The notes under the pieces: model-generated
Databases searched by the model: none
Told to the model about the DNA's origin: nothing
What the model saw: the letters and a program-made list of their open reading frames with translations, nothing else
Assembly (NCBI GenBank): GCA_003558145.1
Contig: PWMP01000166.1
Location: forward strand, 1-14,718
Direction of reading: 5' to 3'
DNA: 14,718 bases
Source: Elusimicrobiota bacterium
GTDB lineage: Bacteria; CG03; SLGR01; PWQF01
Shown here: piece by piece, positions 6,653-13,441 of the stretch
Numbering within the stretch: the first letter of the stretch is position 1
How the letters are laid out: each line of letters begins with the position of its first letter
Program-made: the position numbers and the translations under genes

Positions 6653-7343
6653 CTATGTAGAGCAGCCGGTTACAGCTTCCGCAGCGTACTATCTTTCCCT
6701 CAATAAGATTATTTATTTCCTGGGGCATGAGCTCCCTGTAGCATCCCCCGCAGTTTGAATTCCCGGAGGGCGCAAGCGCTGTGCCCCGTACTTTTCTTAT
6801 CTTTTCGTATTCCGCCAGGAGCTTTTCCTTTATTTCTTTTTTTAAAGGAGCTATCTCTTCTTCTACTTCTTTTTTGTTCGATTTAAGCTTTTCGCCATCA
6901 GCCCTGTATTTTTCCTGATTTTCTTTTACTTGTTTTTTTATATCTTCTATACCTGATTCTATATTTTTCAATTCTTTTTCTTTTTCCTCTATCCTATCAT
7001 AGCATTCAAGTATTTTTTCTTCAAGGTCAGATATTTTTTTTTCTTTCTCTCCAATCTCTTTATGCATACGGCTATAGGCCTCGTTGCTCTTAAGTGTGTT
7101 AAGCTCTCTTTTATTTTTATTTATGTCGGATTCAATCTTTTCCATCTCCAGTTCCCGGTTTTTTAATTCAACCTGGATATCTTTGAGATCCTGTTTGACT
7201 GATTCTTTTTTTTCGTTTTCCCGGGAAACTTTATCTTCTTCCTCTTTTATCAGCTCGGGGATCTCCTTAAGGCGGTCGTTGATGTCATCAACAATAATGT
7301 CGAGCTTCTGCAGCTGTACCAGCTTTGTTATCTGTTCGTTCAT
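6627..7343 (-). CDS. Coiled-coil protein with C4 zinc ribbon (COG1579)
   Basis: 238 residues. Almost the whole of residues 1-185 is charged helix rich in Glu and Lys with heptad hydrophobics, predicted to form a long antiparallel coiled-coil hairpin. SNEAYSRMHKEI (86-97) is the conserved segment of the family. The C-terminus is a zinc ribbon with two CxxC knuckles: Cys198/Cys201 and Cys221/Cys224 (CGGC and CGSC). This is the COG1579/DUF164 family, often found near NIF3, dnaG or RNase H genes; its biochemical role is unclear, though a nucleic-acid role is often proposed. The ATG follows AAAGGA at about 9 nt spacing. It lies 50 nt after tRNA-Val with no visible terminator, so readthrough from the tRNA promoter is possible. 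Confidence 0.9.
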   Translation of the reverse strand: MNEQITKLVQLQKLDIIVDDINDRLKEIPELIKEEEDKVSRENEKKESVKQDLKDIQVELKNRELEMEKIESDINKNKRELNTLKSNEAYSRMHKEIGEKEKKISDLEEKILECYDRIEEKEKELKNIESGIEDIKKQVKENQEKYRADGEKLKSNKKEVEEEIAPLKKEIKEKLLAEYEKIRKVRGTALAPSGNSNCGGCYRELMPQEINNLIEGKIVRCGSCNRLLYIDEKQNGDL

Positions 7344-7393
7344 GTATTAATTCCTTTATAAATTGTCAGGATATAATAAGCCGAAACCCCTGG

Positions 7394-7469
7394 TGGTGGG
7401 CAATGCAGGACTTGAACCTGCGGCCTTTCGGATGTGAACCGAACGCTCTAGCCTCTGAGCTAATTGCCC
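7394..7469 (-). tRNA. tRNA-Val (anticodon CAC)
   Basis: Full cloverleaf on the minus strand: acceptor GGGCAAT/ATTGCCC, D arm GCTC/GAGC, anticodon arm TTCGG-TTCACAT-CCGAA with CAC at 34-36, T arm GCAGG-TTCAAGT-CCTGC, A73 and an encoded CCA. It reads GUG valine codons. It lies 11 nt downstream of the CAU tRNA and is probably in the same transcript. Confidence 0.95.
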
Positions 7470-7480
7470 GATTAAAAAAA

Positions 7481-7557
7481 TGGTGGGCCCACTAGGACTC
7501 GAACCTAGGACTACCTGATTATGAGTCAGGTGCTCTGACCGACTGAGCTATGGGCCC
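7481..7557 (-). tRNA. tRNA with anticodon CAT (elongator Met or Ile2)
   Basis: Full cloverleaf on the minus strand: acceptor GGGCCCA/TGGGCCC, D arm GCTC/GAGC, anticodon arm CCTGA-CTCATAA-TCAGG with CAT at 34-36, T arm CTAGG-TTCGAGT-CCTAG, A73 and an encoded CCA. It has an ordinary 1-72 pair, so it is not the initiator. CAU can mean elongator methionine or, if C34 is converted to lysidine by TilS, isoleucine for AUA codons. The sequence alone does not settle this; I lean slightly to Ile2. Confidence 0.95.
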
Positions 7558-7567
7558 GGTTTGTGTT

Positions 7568-7596
7568 TTTTTAACTTAAATCAAAAGAAATGTCAA
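7568..7596 (-). promoter_or_regulatory. Likely promoter of the tRNA pair
   Basis: On the minus strand TTGACA (7596-7591, perfect -35) is followed after 17 bp by TAAAAA (7573-7568, 4 of 6 matches to the -10 consensus). The predicted start falls a few bases ahead of the first tRNA at 7557. Without it the tRNAs would depend on readthrough from rpoD. Confidence 0.55.
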
Positions 7597-7627
7597 ATTT
7601 TTTTGAAGTGACCCGTCAAAAAGACGT

Positions 7628-9337
7628 TTAATCTTCCATATCAAGATATATCTGGAGATGCTTGCTTTTGTCGGGATGCTTAAGCTTTTCTATGGCCTTG
7701 GCTTCTATTTGCCTTACTCTTTCGCGGGTAACGCCAAACTGCTGTCCGACTTCCTCCAGGGTTCTGGGATATCCGCCTTCCAGCCCGAAACGCAATTTAA
7801 TTATTTTGGCTTCGCGGCTGTCAAGCTGGCTCAGCGCCCGGTTTATTTCTTTTCTGCGAAGAGAGGCCATGGTGGCATCGTCAGGCGTTATACTTTCTTT
7901 ATCCTCAAGAAAATCTTCCAGGCTGCTGTCTTCGTCGTCACCGACTTTAGTGTCAATGGAAACAGGTTTCTGCTTTATTTCCATTATTCTCCTCAACTTA
8001 TCTTCATCAATACCTAATTCCTTTGAGTATTCTTCTATGACCGGAAGACGGCCGTGTTTCTGTTTCCACTCCTTATTTAATTTAGATATTTTATTGATAA
8101 CTTCCTTCATGTGAACAGGGATTCTTATGGTGCGCGCCTGGTCGGCAATGGCTCGGTTTATGGACTGTCTTATCCACCAGGTAGCATAAGTTGAGAATTT
8201 AAATCCTTTTTTATACTTGAATTTATCAACGGCTTTCATCATTCCAATCGAACCTTCCTGGATCAGATCAAGCAAAGAAAGGCTCGGATTTGTATTCTTT
8301 TTCGCGATTGAAACAACAAGCCGCAGATTGGCTCTTACCAGATTCATTTTTCCCTTGCTTATATTCTCCTCATGCTTCAGGGCTCTTTTCGTTTTATCCA
8401 GTATTTCATCAAGCTCCATGTTGAATTTTCTGGCTCTTCCGTGCATACTGAGCTTAATTCTTCTTATTTCGTCCCTTATTATCTCCATCCTGCGTACTGT
8501 TATGCCTGTATCCTTCTGAAAAGCGTAGGCGCTCATCTGTCCGGATTTTGTTAGGTTATATAATTCCCTGGCTTTCACATAAGAGCAGGAAAGTTGTTTC
8601 AGAATTCTTTCCTTCTTACGGTTACGTTTTCTTATGGAAGCAGTATCCATTTTAAATTTTTCTATTATGCCTCTCAGAATCTCTTTTTTCATATTCAGAG
8701 ACAAAATAGCATCAACTATTTTTACCTCTTCTTCACTTATTTCTTTTTTAATCCTTTCTTTTTCGGCAGCGCTATGGGAAGAATCCTGAAGTTTTTTATT
8801 TCTCAAATCCATCTTGCGCTGTCTTCGCCTCACCTCATTGTAGACGGTATTGACCTTTGTAGTCATTCTGTCCAGGATACGCTGGGTCTTTTTTCCTCTC
8901 TTCATTATATCCCTGGGGGATTTTTTTCCGCTTCGAAGATGCTGGGCTATTTCTTTGAATTCCTCTACACCTATCCAGGTACCCAGGACCAGCCGCTTAA
9001 GGGCCTGTTCGTTTTCCTGTATGCTTTTTGCAAGATACATCTCCTGGGTTCTGGTAAGAAGAGGTTCTTTTCCCATTTCGCTCAGATACATCTTAATAGA
9101 ATCCGTTGACGACAGGGCCGGCGGCGGAACGCTTTTTACTCCAGATTCTTCATCTTCGCGGCCTTCTTTATCCGATTTATATACTATGTCTACGTCCGCT
9201 CCTTCAAGCGCCTCAAAAAGACGGTCAAATTCCTCGGGCTGAATTGTGTCGTCATCAAGATATTCATTAATATCCTGAATAGAAAGTTCGCCGTCTTTTT
9301 TTCCTTTAGATACTAATTTTTCATAATCTTCAGTCAA
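7628..9337 (-). CDS. rpoD: Primary RNA polymerase sigma factor (RpoD/sigma-70)
   Basis: Housekeeping sigma factor that directs RNA polymerase to -35/-10 promoters. The start I prefer is TTG 9337, because AGGAGGG sits 8 nt upstream (9352-9346) and the product then begins at TEDYEKLVSKGKKDGEL, the usual beginning of region 1.1; this gives 569 residues. Earlier in-frame starts (ATG 9361, TTG 9385) are poorly spaced from purine tracts. Region 1.2 is at IKMYLSEMGKEPLLT. A basic helical non-conserved region of about 200 residues follows. Region 2 runs NLRLVVSIAKK to STYATWWIRQSINRAIADQ (-10 recognition), then region 3 (IPVHMKEVINK). Region 4 ends in LEEVGQQFGVTRERVRQIEAKA, the -35 helix-turn-helix. 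It follows dnaG, as in the macromolecular-synthesis operon. The region 2.1 loop reads NTNPSLS where most homologues have YTNRGLS or close variants. Confidence 0.96.
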   Translation of the reverse strand: MTEDYEKLVSKGKKDGELSIQDINEYLDDDTIQPEEFDRLFEALEGADVDIVYKSDKEGREDEESGVKSVPPPALSSTDSIKMYLSEMGKEPLLTRTQEMYLAKSIQENEQALKRLVLGTWIGVEEFKEIAQHLRSGKKSPRDIMKRGKKTQRILDRMTTKVNTVYNEVRRRQRKMDLRNKKLQDSSHSAAEKERIKKEISEEEVKIVDAILSLNMKKEILRGIIEKFKMDTASIRKRNRKKERILKQLSCSYVKARELYNLTKSGQMSAYAFQKDTGITVRRMEIIRDEIRRIKLSMHGRARKFNMELDEILDKTKRALKHEENISKGKMNLVRANLRLVVSIAKKNTNPSLSLLDLIQEGSIGMMKAVDKFKYKKGFKFSTYATWWIRQSINRAIADQARTIRIPVHMKEVINKISKLNKEWKQKHGRLPVIEEYSKELGIDEDKLRRIMEIKQKPVSIDTKVGDDEDSSLEDFLEDKESITPDDATMASLRRKEINRALSQLDSREAKIIKLRFGLEGGYPRTLEEVGQQFGVTRERVRQIEAKAIEKLKHPDKSKHLQIYLDMED

Positions 9338-9421
9338 TTTAAAATCCCTCCTATCGGACATATATTTTATAATGCCCTCAAACAACCTTCACAAGATGAG
9401 GTATATGCTTTATTAAAGTAA

Positions 9422-11179
9422 TTAAAATATATCCGCTTTGACTTCATCTTTACAGCCCTTCAGCGTACGTGCAATTTTTTTAAACTCCCTGTTTTTTTCT
9501 TTCAATTGCAGGGGGTTATTTTCTCCTATAAGCTTTCGTATCTCATGAGAGAGATGCTGGTATCTTTTTTCCAGAGTAAGCCTTTCCAGCGTATTAATAA
9601 GTTCATCGAGATATTCTTCCGGATCTTCATTATTTAAAGGCATAATAGAAAGTTTTGAAAGAATCTTCTTGCTTTCTCCCCCTGCAGAAAAAGCTTTCTG
9701 TATATCATATCCGCTTTCTAAAATATAATTCCTGAGCAGATCCACGTATATATTTTTAATATCATATTCCAGAGCCTTTTTCAGTTTTTCCTTTAAATCG
9801 TCGTATTTCAAAGCTATATGAAGCAGTTCACGATAAATCTTTTCTTCTCTTGAAAGCTTATCTAACTCAAGTCTTTCTTTAAATAAAGACAGGCCGCCGC
9901 GGGCGTTGCCCATTACCTGCATTACCGCCTTTTCGCTTATGTCCAGTTCCTCTGCTATCGCTTTTCTTATCTCTTCCCTTTTTACGGCATTTTTAATTTT
10001 CTTAAGAACCGTAACAAGGTCTTTCACAGCGGCCGCTTTTTTCTCGGGCGTATCTTTACCGCCGGCTTTTTCTATGCTGCGTTGTATCCTCCAGTGCATG
10101 CCGGGATGGGCATTCTCAATATATGCAAAAAATTCCTCCGGGTCTTTGCTTATTATGTCTTCCGGGTCAGTTCCTTCGGGCAAAATGCATACCCTTGAGC
10201 TTATTTGAGAATCGGCCAGCAGGTCCACACCTTTTTCCGCAGCCTGAAACCCGGAATCGTCACAATCAAGAGCAAGAACAACGTCATCCACCCAATGTTT
10301 AATCTTATAAATATGGTCCTGGGTAATAGCTGTTCCCAGTGCTGCGACCGCCTCCTTTATGCCGCTTTTATGAGCGGCAATAACATCCATGTATCCTTCC
10401 AGAAGTATAATCCTCTTTTTCTCCCGTATAGTTTCCTTCCCCTGGTATAAACCGTATATTATCTGCTTCTTTTCAAATACGGGAGTCTGTGCGGTATTAA
10501 GGTATTTAGGCTGCCTGGAAGGATCCATTACTCTTCCTCCAAAGCCCCTAATCTGTCCGCGTTCGTCATGTATGGGAAATATTATTCTTTCCGCAAACTT
10601 ATCTCTCAGGTCTCCGCTGCGTCCGGTATCGCTTAATCCGCTTTGTAAAAGTTCTTCGGTACTGACACCGTTATCCAGCGCATGCTTGGTTAAAAAGTTT
10701 CCGCCGGGCGCATAGCCAAGACTGAAGGTCTCTATAATCTCTTTGTCCAGCCCGCGTCCTTTTAGATAGTCTAAAGCTTTTTCACCCGAAGATGAAAAAA
10801 GAACTTTGTTATAAAATTTCGCCGCCCGGGAATTCAAAGCAAGTATAGATTCTTTAATCTGTTTATTACGCCTGTAGTGCTTGTCGCCGGTATCGGATAT
10901 ATTTATATTAACTCTTTCGGCCAGGCGGCGAAGCGCCTCCGGAAAATCAAGCCCCTCCATTTTCATCACAAAATTATACAGGTTGCCTGATTCACCGCAT
11001 CCGAAACAGTGAAAAAGCTGTTTATCGGGAGATACTACAAACGAAGGCGTTTTTTCCTGGTGAAAGGGACATAACGCCTTGTAGTTGGCTCCCGCTTTCT
11101 GCAGGGGAAAATATTCTCCTATAATATCAACAATATCGTTTGCCTGCCTGACTTTTTCTATTGAACTTTCTCCGACCAT
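9422..11179 (-). CDS. dnaG: DNA primase DnaG
   Basis: Synthesises RNA primers at the replication fork in association with the DnaB helicase. 585 residues, family-typical. The N-terminal CHC2 zinc-binding domain has Cys37, His40, Cys58 and Cys61 (CPFH and CFGC). The catalytic core includes SLGYAPGG and FPIHDERGQIRGFGGR. The TOPRIM metal site is Glu261 in LLEGYMDVI and Asp305/Asp307 in ALDCDDSG. The remaining roughly 200 residues are helical and should hold the helicase-interaction domain. The ATG lies 5 nt after the NIF3-family stop with no evident Shine-Dalgarno sequence, so reinitiation from the upstream gene is plausible. rpoD follows after a short spacer. All catalytic residues are present. 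Confidence 0.96.
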   Translation of the reverse strand: MVGESSIEKVRQANDIVDIIGEYFPLQKAGANYKALCPFHQEKTPSFVVSPDKQLFHCFGCGESGNLYNFVMKMEGLDFPEALRRLAERVNINISDTGDKHYRRNKQIKESILALNSRAAKFYNKVLFSSSGEKALDYLKGRGLDKEIIETFSLGYAPGGNFLTKHALDNGVSTEELLQSGLSDTGRSGDLRDKFAERIIFPIHDERGQIRGFGGRVMDPSRQPKYLNTAQTPVFEKKQIIYGLYQGKETIREKKRIILLEGYMDVIAAHKSGIKEAVAALGTAITQDHIYKIKHWVDDVVLALDCDDSGFQAAEKGVDLLADSQISSRVCILPEGTDPEDIISKDPEEFFAYIENAHPGMHWRIQRSIEKAGGKDTPEKKAAAVKDLVTVLKKIKNAVKREEIRKAIAEELDISEKAVMQVMGNARGGLSLFKERLELDKLSREEKIYRELLHIALKYDDLKEKLKKALEYDIKNIYVDLLRNYILESGYDIQKAFSAGGESKKILSKLSIMPLNNEDPEEYLDELINTLERLTLEKRYQHLSHEIRKLIGENNPLQLKEKNREFKKIARTLKGCKDEVKADIF

Positions 11180-11184
11180 ACTGT

Positions 11185-12138
11185 TTAAATTCTTGATATC
11201 CTTTTAAATCCGCTGAACTCTTTTATTTCAATACTGCCGAGCTGCTTAACAACTTTATCCAACAGGAGGTTAAGGCCCAGATTGTCCGAAGATATATGTC
11301 CCGCAATAATAACATTGAGGTTAGCCTGTTTTGCTTTTTTATAATGTTTATCGCTCATATGCATGCAGACAGCGGTAGACACACCGGAATCAGAAAGTTT
11401 TTGAATTAAATCTGAGCTGCCTTCCGTTCCGCCTGTCATGTCAACAAAAATTCTGCCGCTTTTGGAGGATTTATTGCCTGAAAGAATAGTTGGAGGAGTT
11501 CCCTTGAGCGCCCCGTCCGTATACTCTGGTATTTTCAAAAGCAGATCTACCAGGTCTCCAAGGAGAACCGGTTTTTCTTTCTTGAAAAGTTTATCAAGAA
11601 ACTGCTTGACATGATTATCGGCAGGAGTATGCACGGACATAGCAGGTATATCCAGTATGCGCGCGGCATCAGAAGTTTTACAGTGATTTGCAGGGGCCAC
11701 ACGCCTGGCAACTTCCTGTTTTCTTTTTTGCGTAAGCCCTTCCGCTACGCTCCTGGTAACTCCCTCGCCGGCAATTATGTCAGACTGCATATCCATTACT
11801 TCATAAAAATTGGCATAAGCTCTTCCCATGGGGTGATGAGAAAGCACAAGCGGCTTTTTGCCGGCGGCGCAAACATTTTTAATCATAAGGAGTTCGGAAG
11901 TATCAACGTCTATTCCCACCCACATCTGGTTAAAGTCCCTGTTTTCACCGTGAACTATGCGGGTGTCGGCATAAGGGCTTTTTGTAATATGCAGGTCAAA
12001 TATTTCTTTCTTCTTTCCCTTCAGCCCGTCATATTCCTTCTTTTTTTCTTTAAGAATTCTTTTAATTTCATTTTCAGGGCGGGGGTCAGCTTTTATCCCC
12101 TCTTTTTCAACCAGTTTTAAAACATCTTTTACTTTCAT
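11185..12138 (-). CDS. NIF3/DUF34-family metal-binding protein (divergent)
   Basis: 317 residues. The pattern of metal ligands identifies the NIF3 (DUF34) fold: LSHHPMG with His101/His102, VHTPADNHV with His170 and Asp174, and a C-terminal IIAGHISSDNLGLN with His281 and Asp285. In most NIF3 proteins the last ligand pair is H-x-x-x-E; here the acidic residue is Asp. The N-terminus has about 70 residues rich in Lys and Glu ahead of the fold, longer than usual. NIF3 proteins are widespread, bind two metals and have been linked to GTP cyclohydrolase-like and tRNA or NAD-related roles, but the function is unsettled. The ATG follows AAGGAG at 9 nt, a good Shine-Dalgarno sequence. It is inserted between the DNA glycosylase and dnaG, 5 nt from dnaG, clearly in the same operon. 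Confidence 0.82.
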   Translation of the reverse strand: MKVKDVLKLVEKEGIKADPRPENEIKRILKEKKKEYDGLKGKKKEIFDLHITKSPYADTRIVHGENRDFNQMWVGIDVDTSELLMIKNVCAAGKKPLVLSHHPMGRAYANFYEVMDMQSDIIAGEGVTRSVAEGLTQKRKQEVARRVAPANHCKTSDAARILDIPAMSVHTPADNHVKQFLDKLFKKEKPVLLGDLVDLLLKIPEYTDGALKGTPPTILSGNKSSKSGRIFVDMTGGTEGSSDLIQKLSDSGVSTAVCMHMSDKHYKKAKQANLNVIIAGHISSDNLGLNLLLDKVVKQLGSIEIKEFSGFKRISRI

Positions 12139-12162
12139 ATCCCTGTTCTCCTTAATTTATAC

Positions 12163-12789
12163 TTATTCAAAACACGCGGCATATTTAGCGGGTCCGCTGA
12201 TAAAATTGCTGTCAGGATCCAGAAACCTGTACTTAAGGTGCCTGGCTTTACTTATACCTATTCTAGGGGTCCTGACCACCCCTTTATTAAAGGTTCCCGG
12301 AACGCCGGCAAAAAAAATGTCATTCTCCGGCAGTTTTTTACCGTTATCATTAAGAGTGATTTCAAGGGCCCTGGTCAGATTCGCAGGACCGGTTGTAAGT
12401 CTTCGTAGATCTTCAACTCCCCTGCGCTCTTCCATTTTTTCAACACCGTACTCTGGCTCCAGAGACCTTATTAATACGGCTCCCGCTTCGTTATCTTTTC
12501 CGGCAGTAACGTTAAAGCAAAGGTGCAGCCCGTATATCATGTAAACATATACCACTCCGCCCGGCCCGAACATATACCTGTTTCTGTCCGTAGGGCCGCA
12601 CGCAGCGTGGCTGGCCGGATCATCGGGTCCCAGGTAAGCTTCACATTCTACTACCTTACCGCCGCATAACGATCCGTCCCGTCTTGTTAAAAGATACAAG
12701 CCTACAATAGACTCTGCAACATCCGGTGCAGATCTATGAAAAAAATCAGCCGGAAGAATACTGAAACCGGCTTCAGAGCTGGGAGTCAT
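12163..12789 (-). CDS. DNA-3-methyladenine glycosylase (AAG/MPG family)
   Basis: Base-excision repair glycosylase that removes alkylated and deaminated purines (3-methyladenine, hypoxanthine, ethenoadenine). 208 residues, typical of bacterial members. Family motifs: FFHRSAPDVAESIVG (16-30), VECEAYLGPDDPASHA (47-62) with the expected catalytic Glu50, Tyr52 and His61, the YVYMIYGLHLCFNV strand (81-94), TGPANLTRAL (133-142) and TPRIGIS (174-180) with the DNA-contacting Arg. All key residues are present. The ATG overlaps the rpsU stop as ATGA (12786-12789), with GAAGGGG immediately upstream, so its translation is coupled to ribosomal protein S21. Sitting between rpsU and dnaG is an unusual place for a repair gene. 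Confidence 0.93.
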   Translation of the reverse strand: MTPSSEAGFSILPADFFHRSAPDVAESIVGLYLLTRRDGSLCGGKVVECEAYLGPDDPASHAACGPTDRNRYMFGPGGVVYVYMIYGLHLCFNVTAGKDNEAGAVLIRSLEPEYGVEKMEERRGVEDLRRLTTGPANLTRALEITLNDNGKKLPENDIFFAGVPGTFNKGVVRTPRIGISKARHLKYRFLDPDSNFISGPAKYAACFE

Positions 12790-13025
12790 CCCCTTCTTTT
12801 TCTTGTTTTTATAAGCTCCTGCCTCTTTTGCTTTTTTACCTGATCCTTCATAAGCTCTCTTTCTTTGAAAGATTTGCTTATTTTTCTCTGTTCGCTTGGT
12901 GAGAGATAAAAACGCCTTCTTTTAAGTTCTTTTTTTATGCCTGCTTTTGAGCACATACGTCTGAACCTGCGAAGCAATGAATTTACTGATTCGTTATCTT
13001 TTTTTTCTACTTTTGGACCTATTAT
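12786..13025 (-). CDS. rpsU: Ribosomal protein bS21, probable AUA start
   Basis: Small-subunit protein bS21 near the anti-Shine-Dalgarno end of 16S rRNA. The conserved body is NESVNSLLRRFRRMCSKAGI followed by basic RRRFYLSP and a Lys/Arg-rich tail. The first ordinary start codon (TTG 12977) would cut off the conserved N-terminal part through the NES motif, and it has no Shine-Dalgarno sequence. Upstream the frame stays open through GPKVEKKDNESVNS to two ATA codons (13025-13023 and 13022-13020), before an in-frame TGA at 13034-13032. GAGGTGA at 13038-13032 lies 9 nt (measured from GAGG) before the first ATA. I therefore place the start at ATA 13025, giving 79 residues. A single-base error converting ATG to ATA cannot be excluded. 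The gene heads the glycosylase-NIF3-dnaG-rpoD set. Confidence 0.8.
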   Translation of the reverse strand: MIGPKVEKKDNESVNSLLRRFRRMCSKAGIKKELKRRRFYLSPSEQRKISKSFKERELMKDQVKKQKRQELIKTRKRRG

Positions 13026-13031
13026 TGTTGT

Positions 13032-13038
13032 TCACCTC
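13032..13038 (-). promoter_or_regulatory. Shine-Dalgarno sequence of rpsU that decides its start
   Basis: GAGGTGA on the minus strand matches seven bases complementary to the 16S rRNA 3' end. It overlaps the in-frame TGA and lies 6 nt (9 nt from the GAGG core) before ATA 13025. No ATG, GTG or TTG lies within reach in the S21 frame. Confidence 0.65.
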
Positions 13039-13077
13039 ACTTTCATATTAAAAATTTTTTAATGTATTATCCTTTAA

Positions 13078-13428
13078 TCAGCCGGGAGGCCACTTCATCT
13101 TTCTCCCGCCCAATATATGAACATGCAGATGGGACACTTCCTGCCCGCCCATGTCCCCGCAGTTAACAAGCAGGCGGTATCCTTTTTCGGATACGCCTTC
13201 CCGTCCTGCTATATCGCGGGCTGCCGATACCAAATGCCCCAGTATTTCTCCGTCGGCTTCATTAAGAGTGGCTATATGTTTTCTCGGTATAACCAGAATA
13301 TGTACCGGGGCCTGAGGGTTTATATCTGAAAAAGCAAGTATCTTGTCATCCTCGTATTTTATATCGGCCTTAAGATCTCCTTTTGCGATTTTACAGAATA
13401 TACAATTTTTATCTTTTTTTTCAAACAT
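13078..13428 (-). CDS. HIT-family nucleotide hydrolase (HinT-like)
   Basis: Histidine-triad protein, 116 residues, of the HinT/PKCI branch that hydrolyses adenosine 5'-phosphoramidates and related adenylates. The triad HLHVHIL is at 100-106, with His100, His102 and catalytic His104. CIFCKIAKG near the start holds Cys9 and Cys12, which with His51 and His100 form the zinc site of this branch. LAFSDINPQAPVHILVIPRKHI (31-52) is the conserved nucleotide-binding stretch. The protein ends MKWPPG, the usual Trp-Pro-Pro C-terminus of HinT. The ATG has no Shine-Dalgarno sequence and is 13 nt after the mtaB stop. A 52-nt AT-rich gap separates it from rpsU. The mtaB-HIT-rpsU order occurs in several bacterial groups. 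Confidence 0.93.
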   Translation of the reverse strand: MFEKKDKNCIFCKIAKGDLKADIKYEDDKILAFSDINPQAPVHILVIPRKHIATLNEADGEILGHLVSAARDIAGREGVSEKGYRLLVNCGDMGGQEVSHLHVHILGGRKMKWPPG

Positions 13429-13441
13429 TTACAGTCAAGTA

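Noticed and set aside
7605..7627. Terminator after rpoD (CGTC-TTTTT-GACG hairpin)
   Set aside because: Only a 4-bp stem with no T-run directly after it; too weak to call.
7658..10715. Long plus-strand open frames opposite rpoD and dnaG
   Set aside because: They lack ribosome-binding sites and recognisable protein features, and lie antisense to well-supported conserved genes; they are composition shadows.
13032..13046. TGA as a sense codon, so that rpsU would start at ATG 13046 and read through
   Set aside because: TGA ends several genes here, including the ATGA junctions in the dcw cluster and the HIT gene, and no internal in-frame TGA occurs in the other conserved genes.
13044..13070. AT-rich inverted repeat between the HIT gene and rpsU as terminator or promoter
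   Set aside because: ATTAAAAA/TTTTTTAAT is pure A/T with no GC stem and no well-spaced -35/-10 pair; it may be either but cannot be supported.
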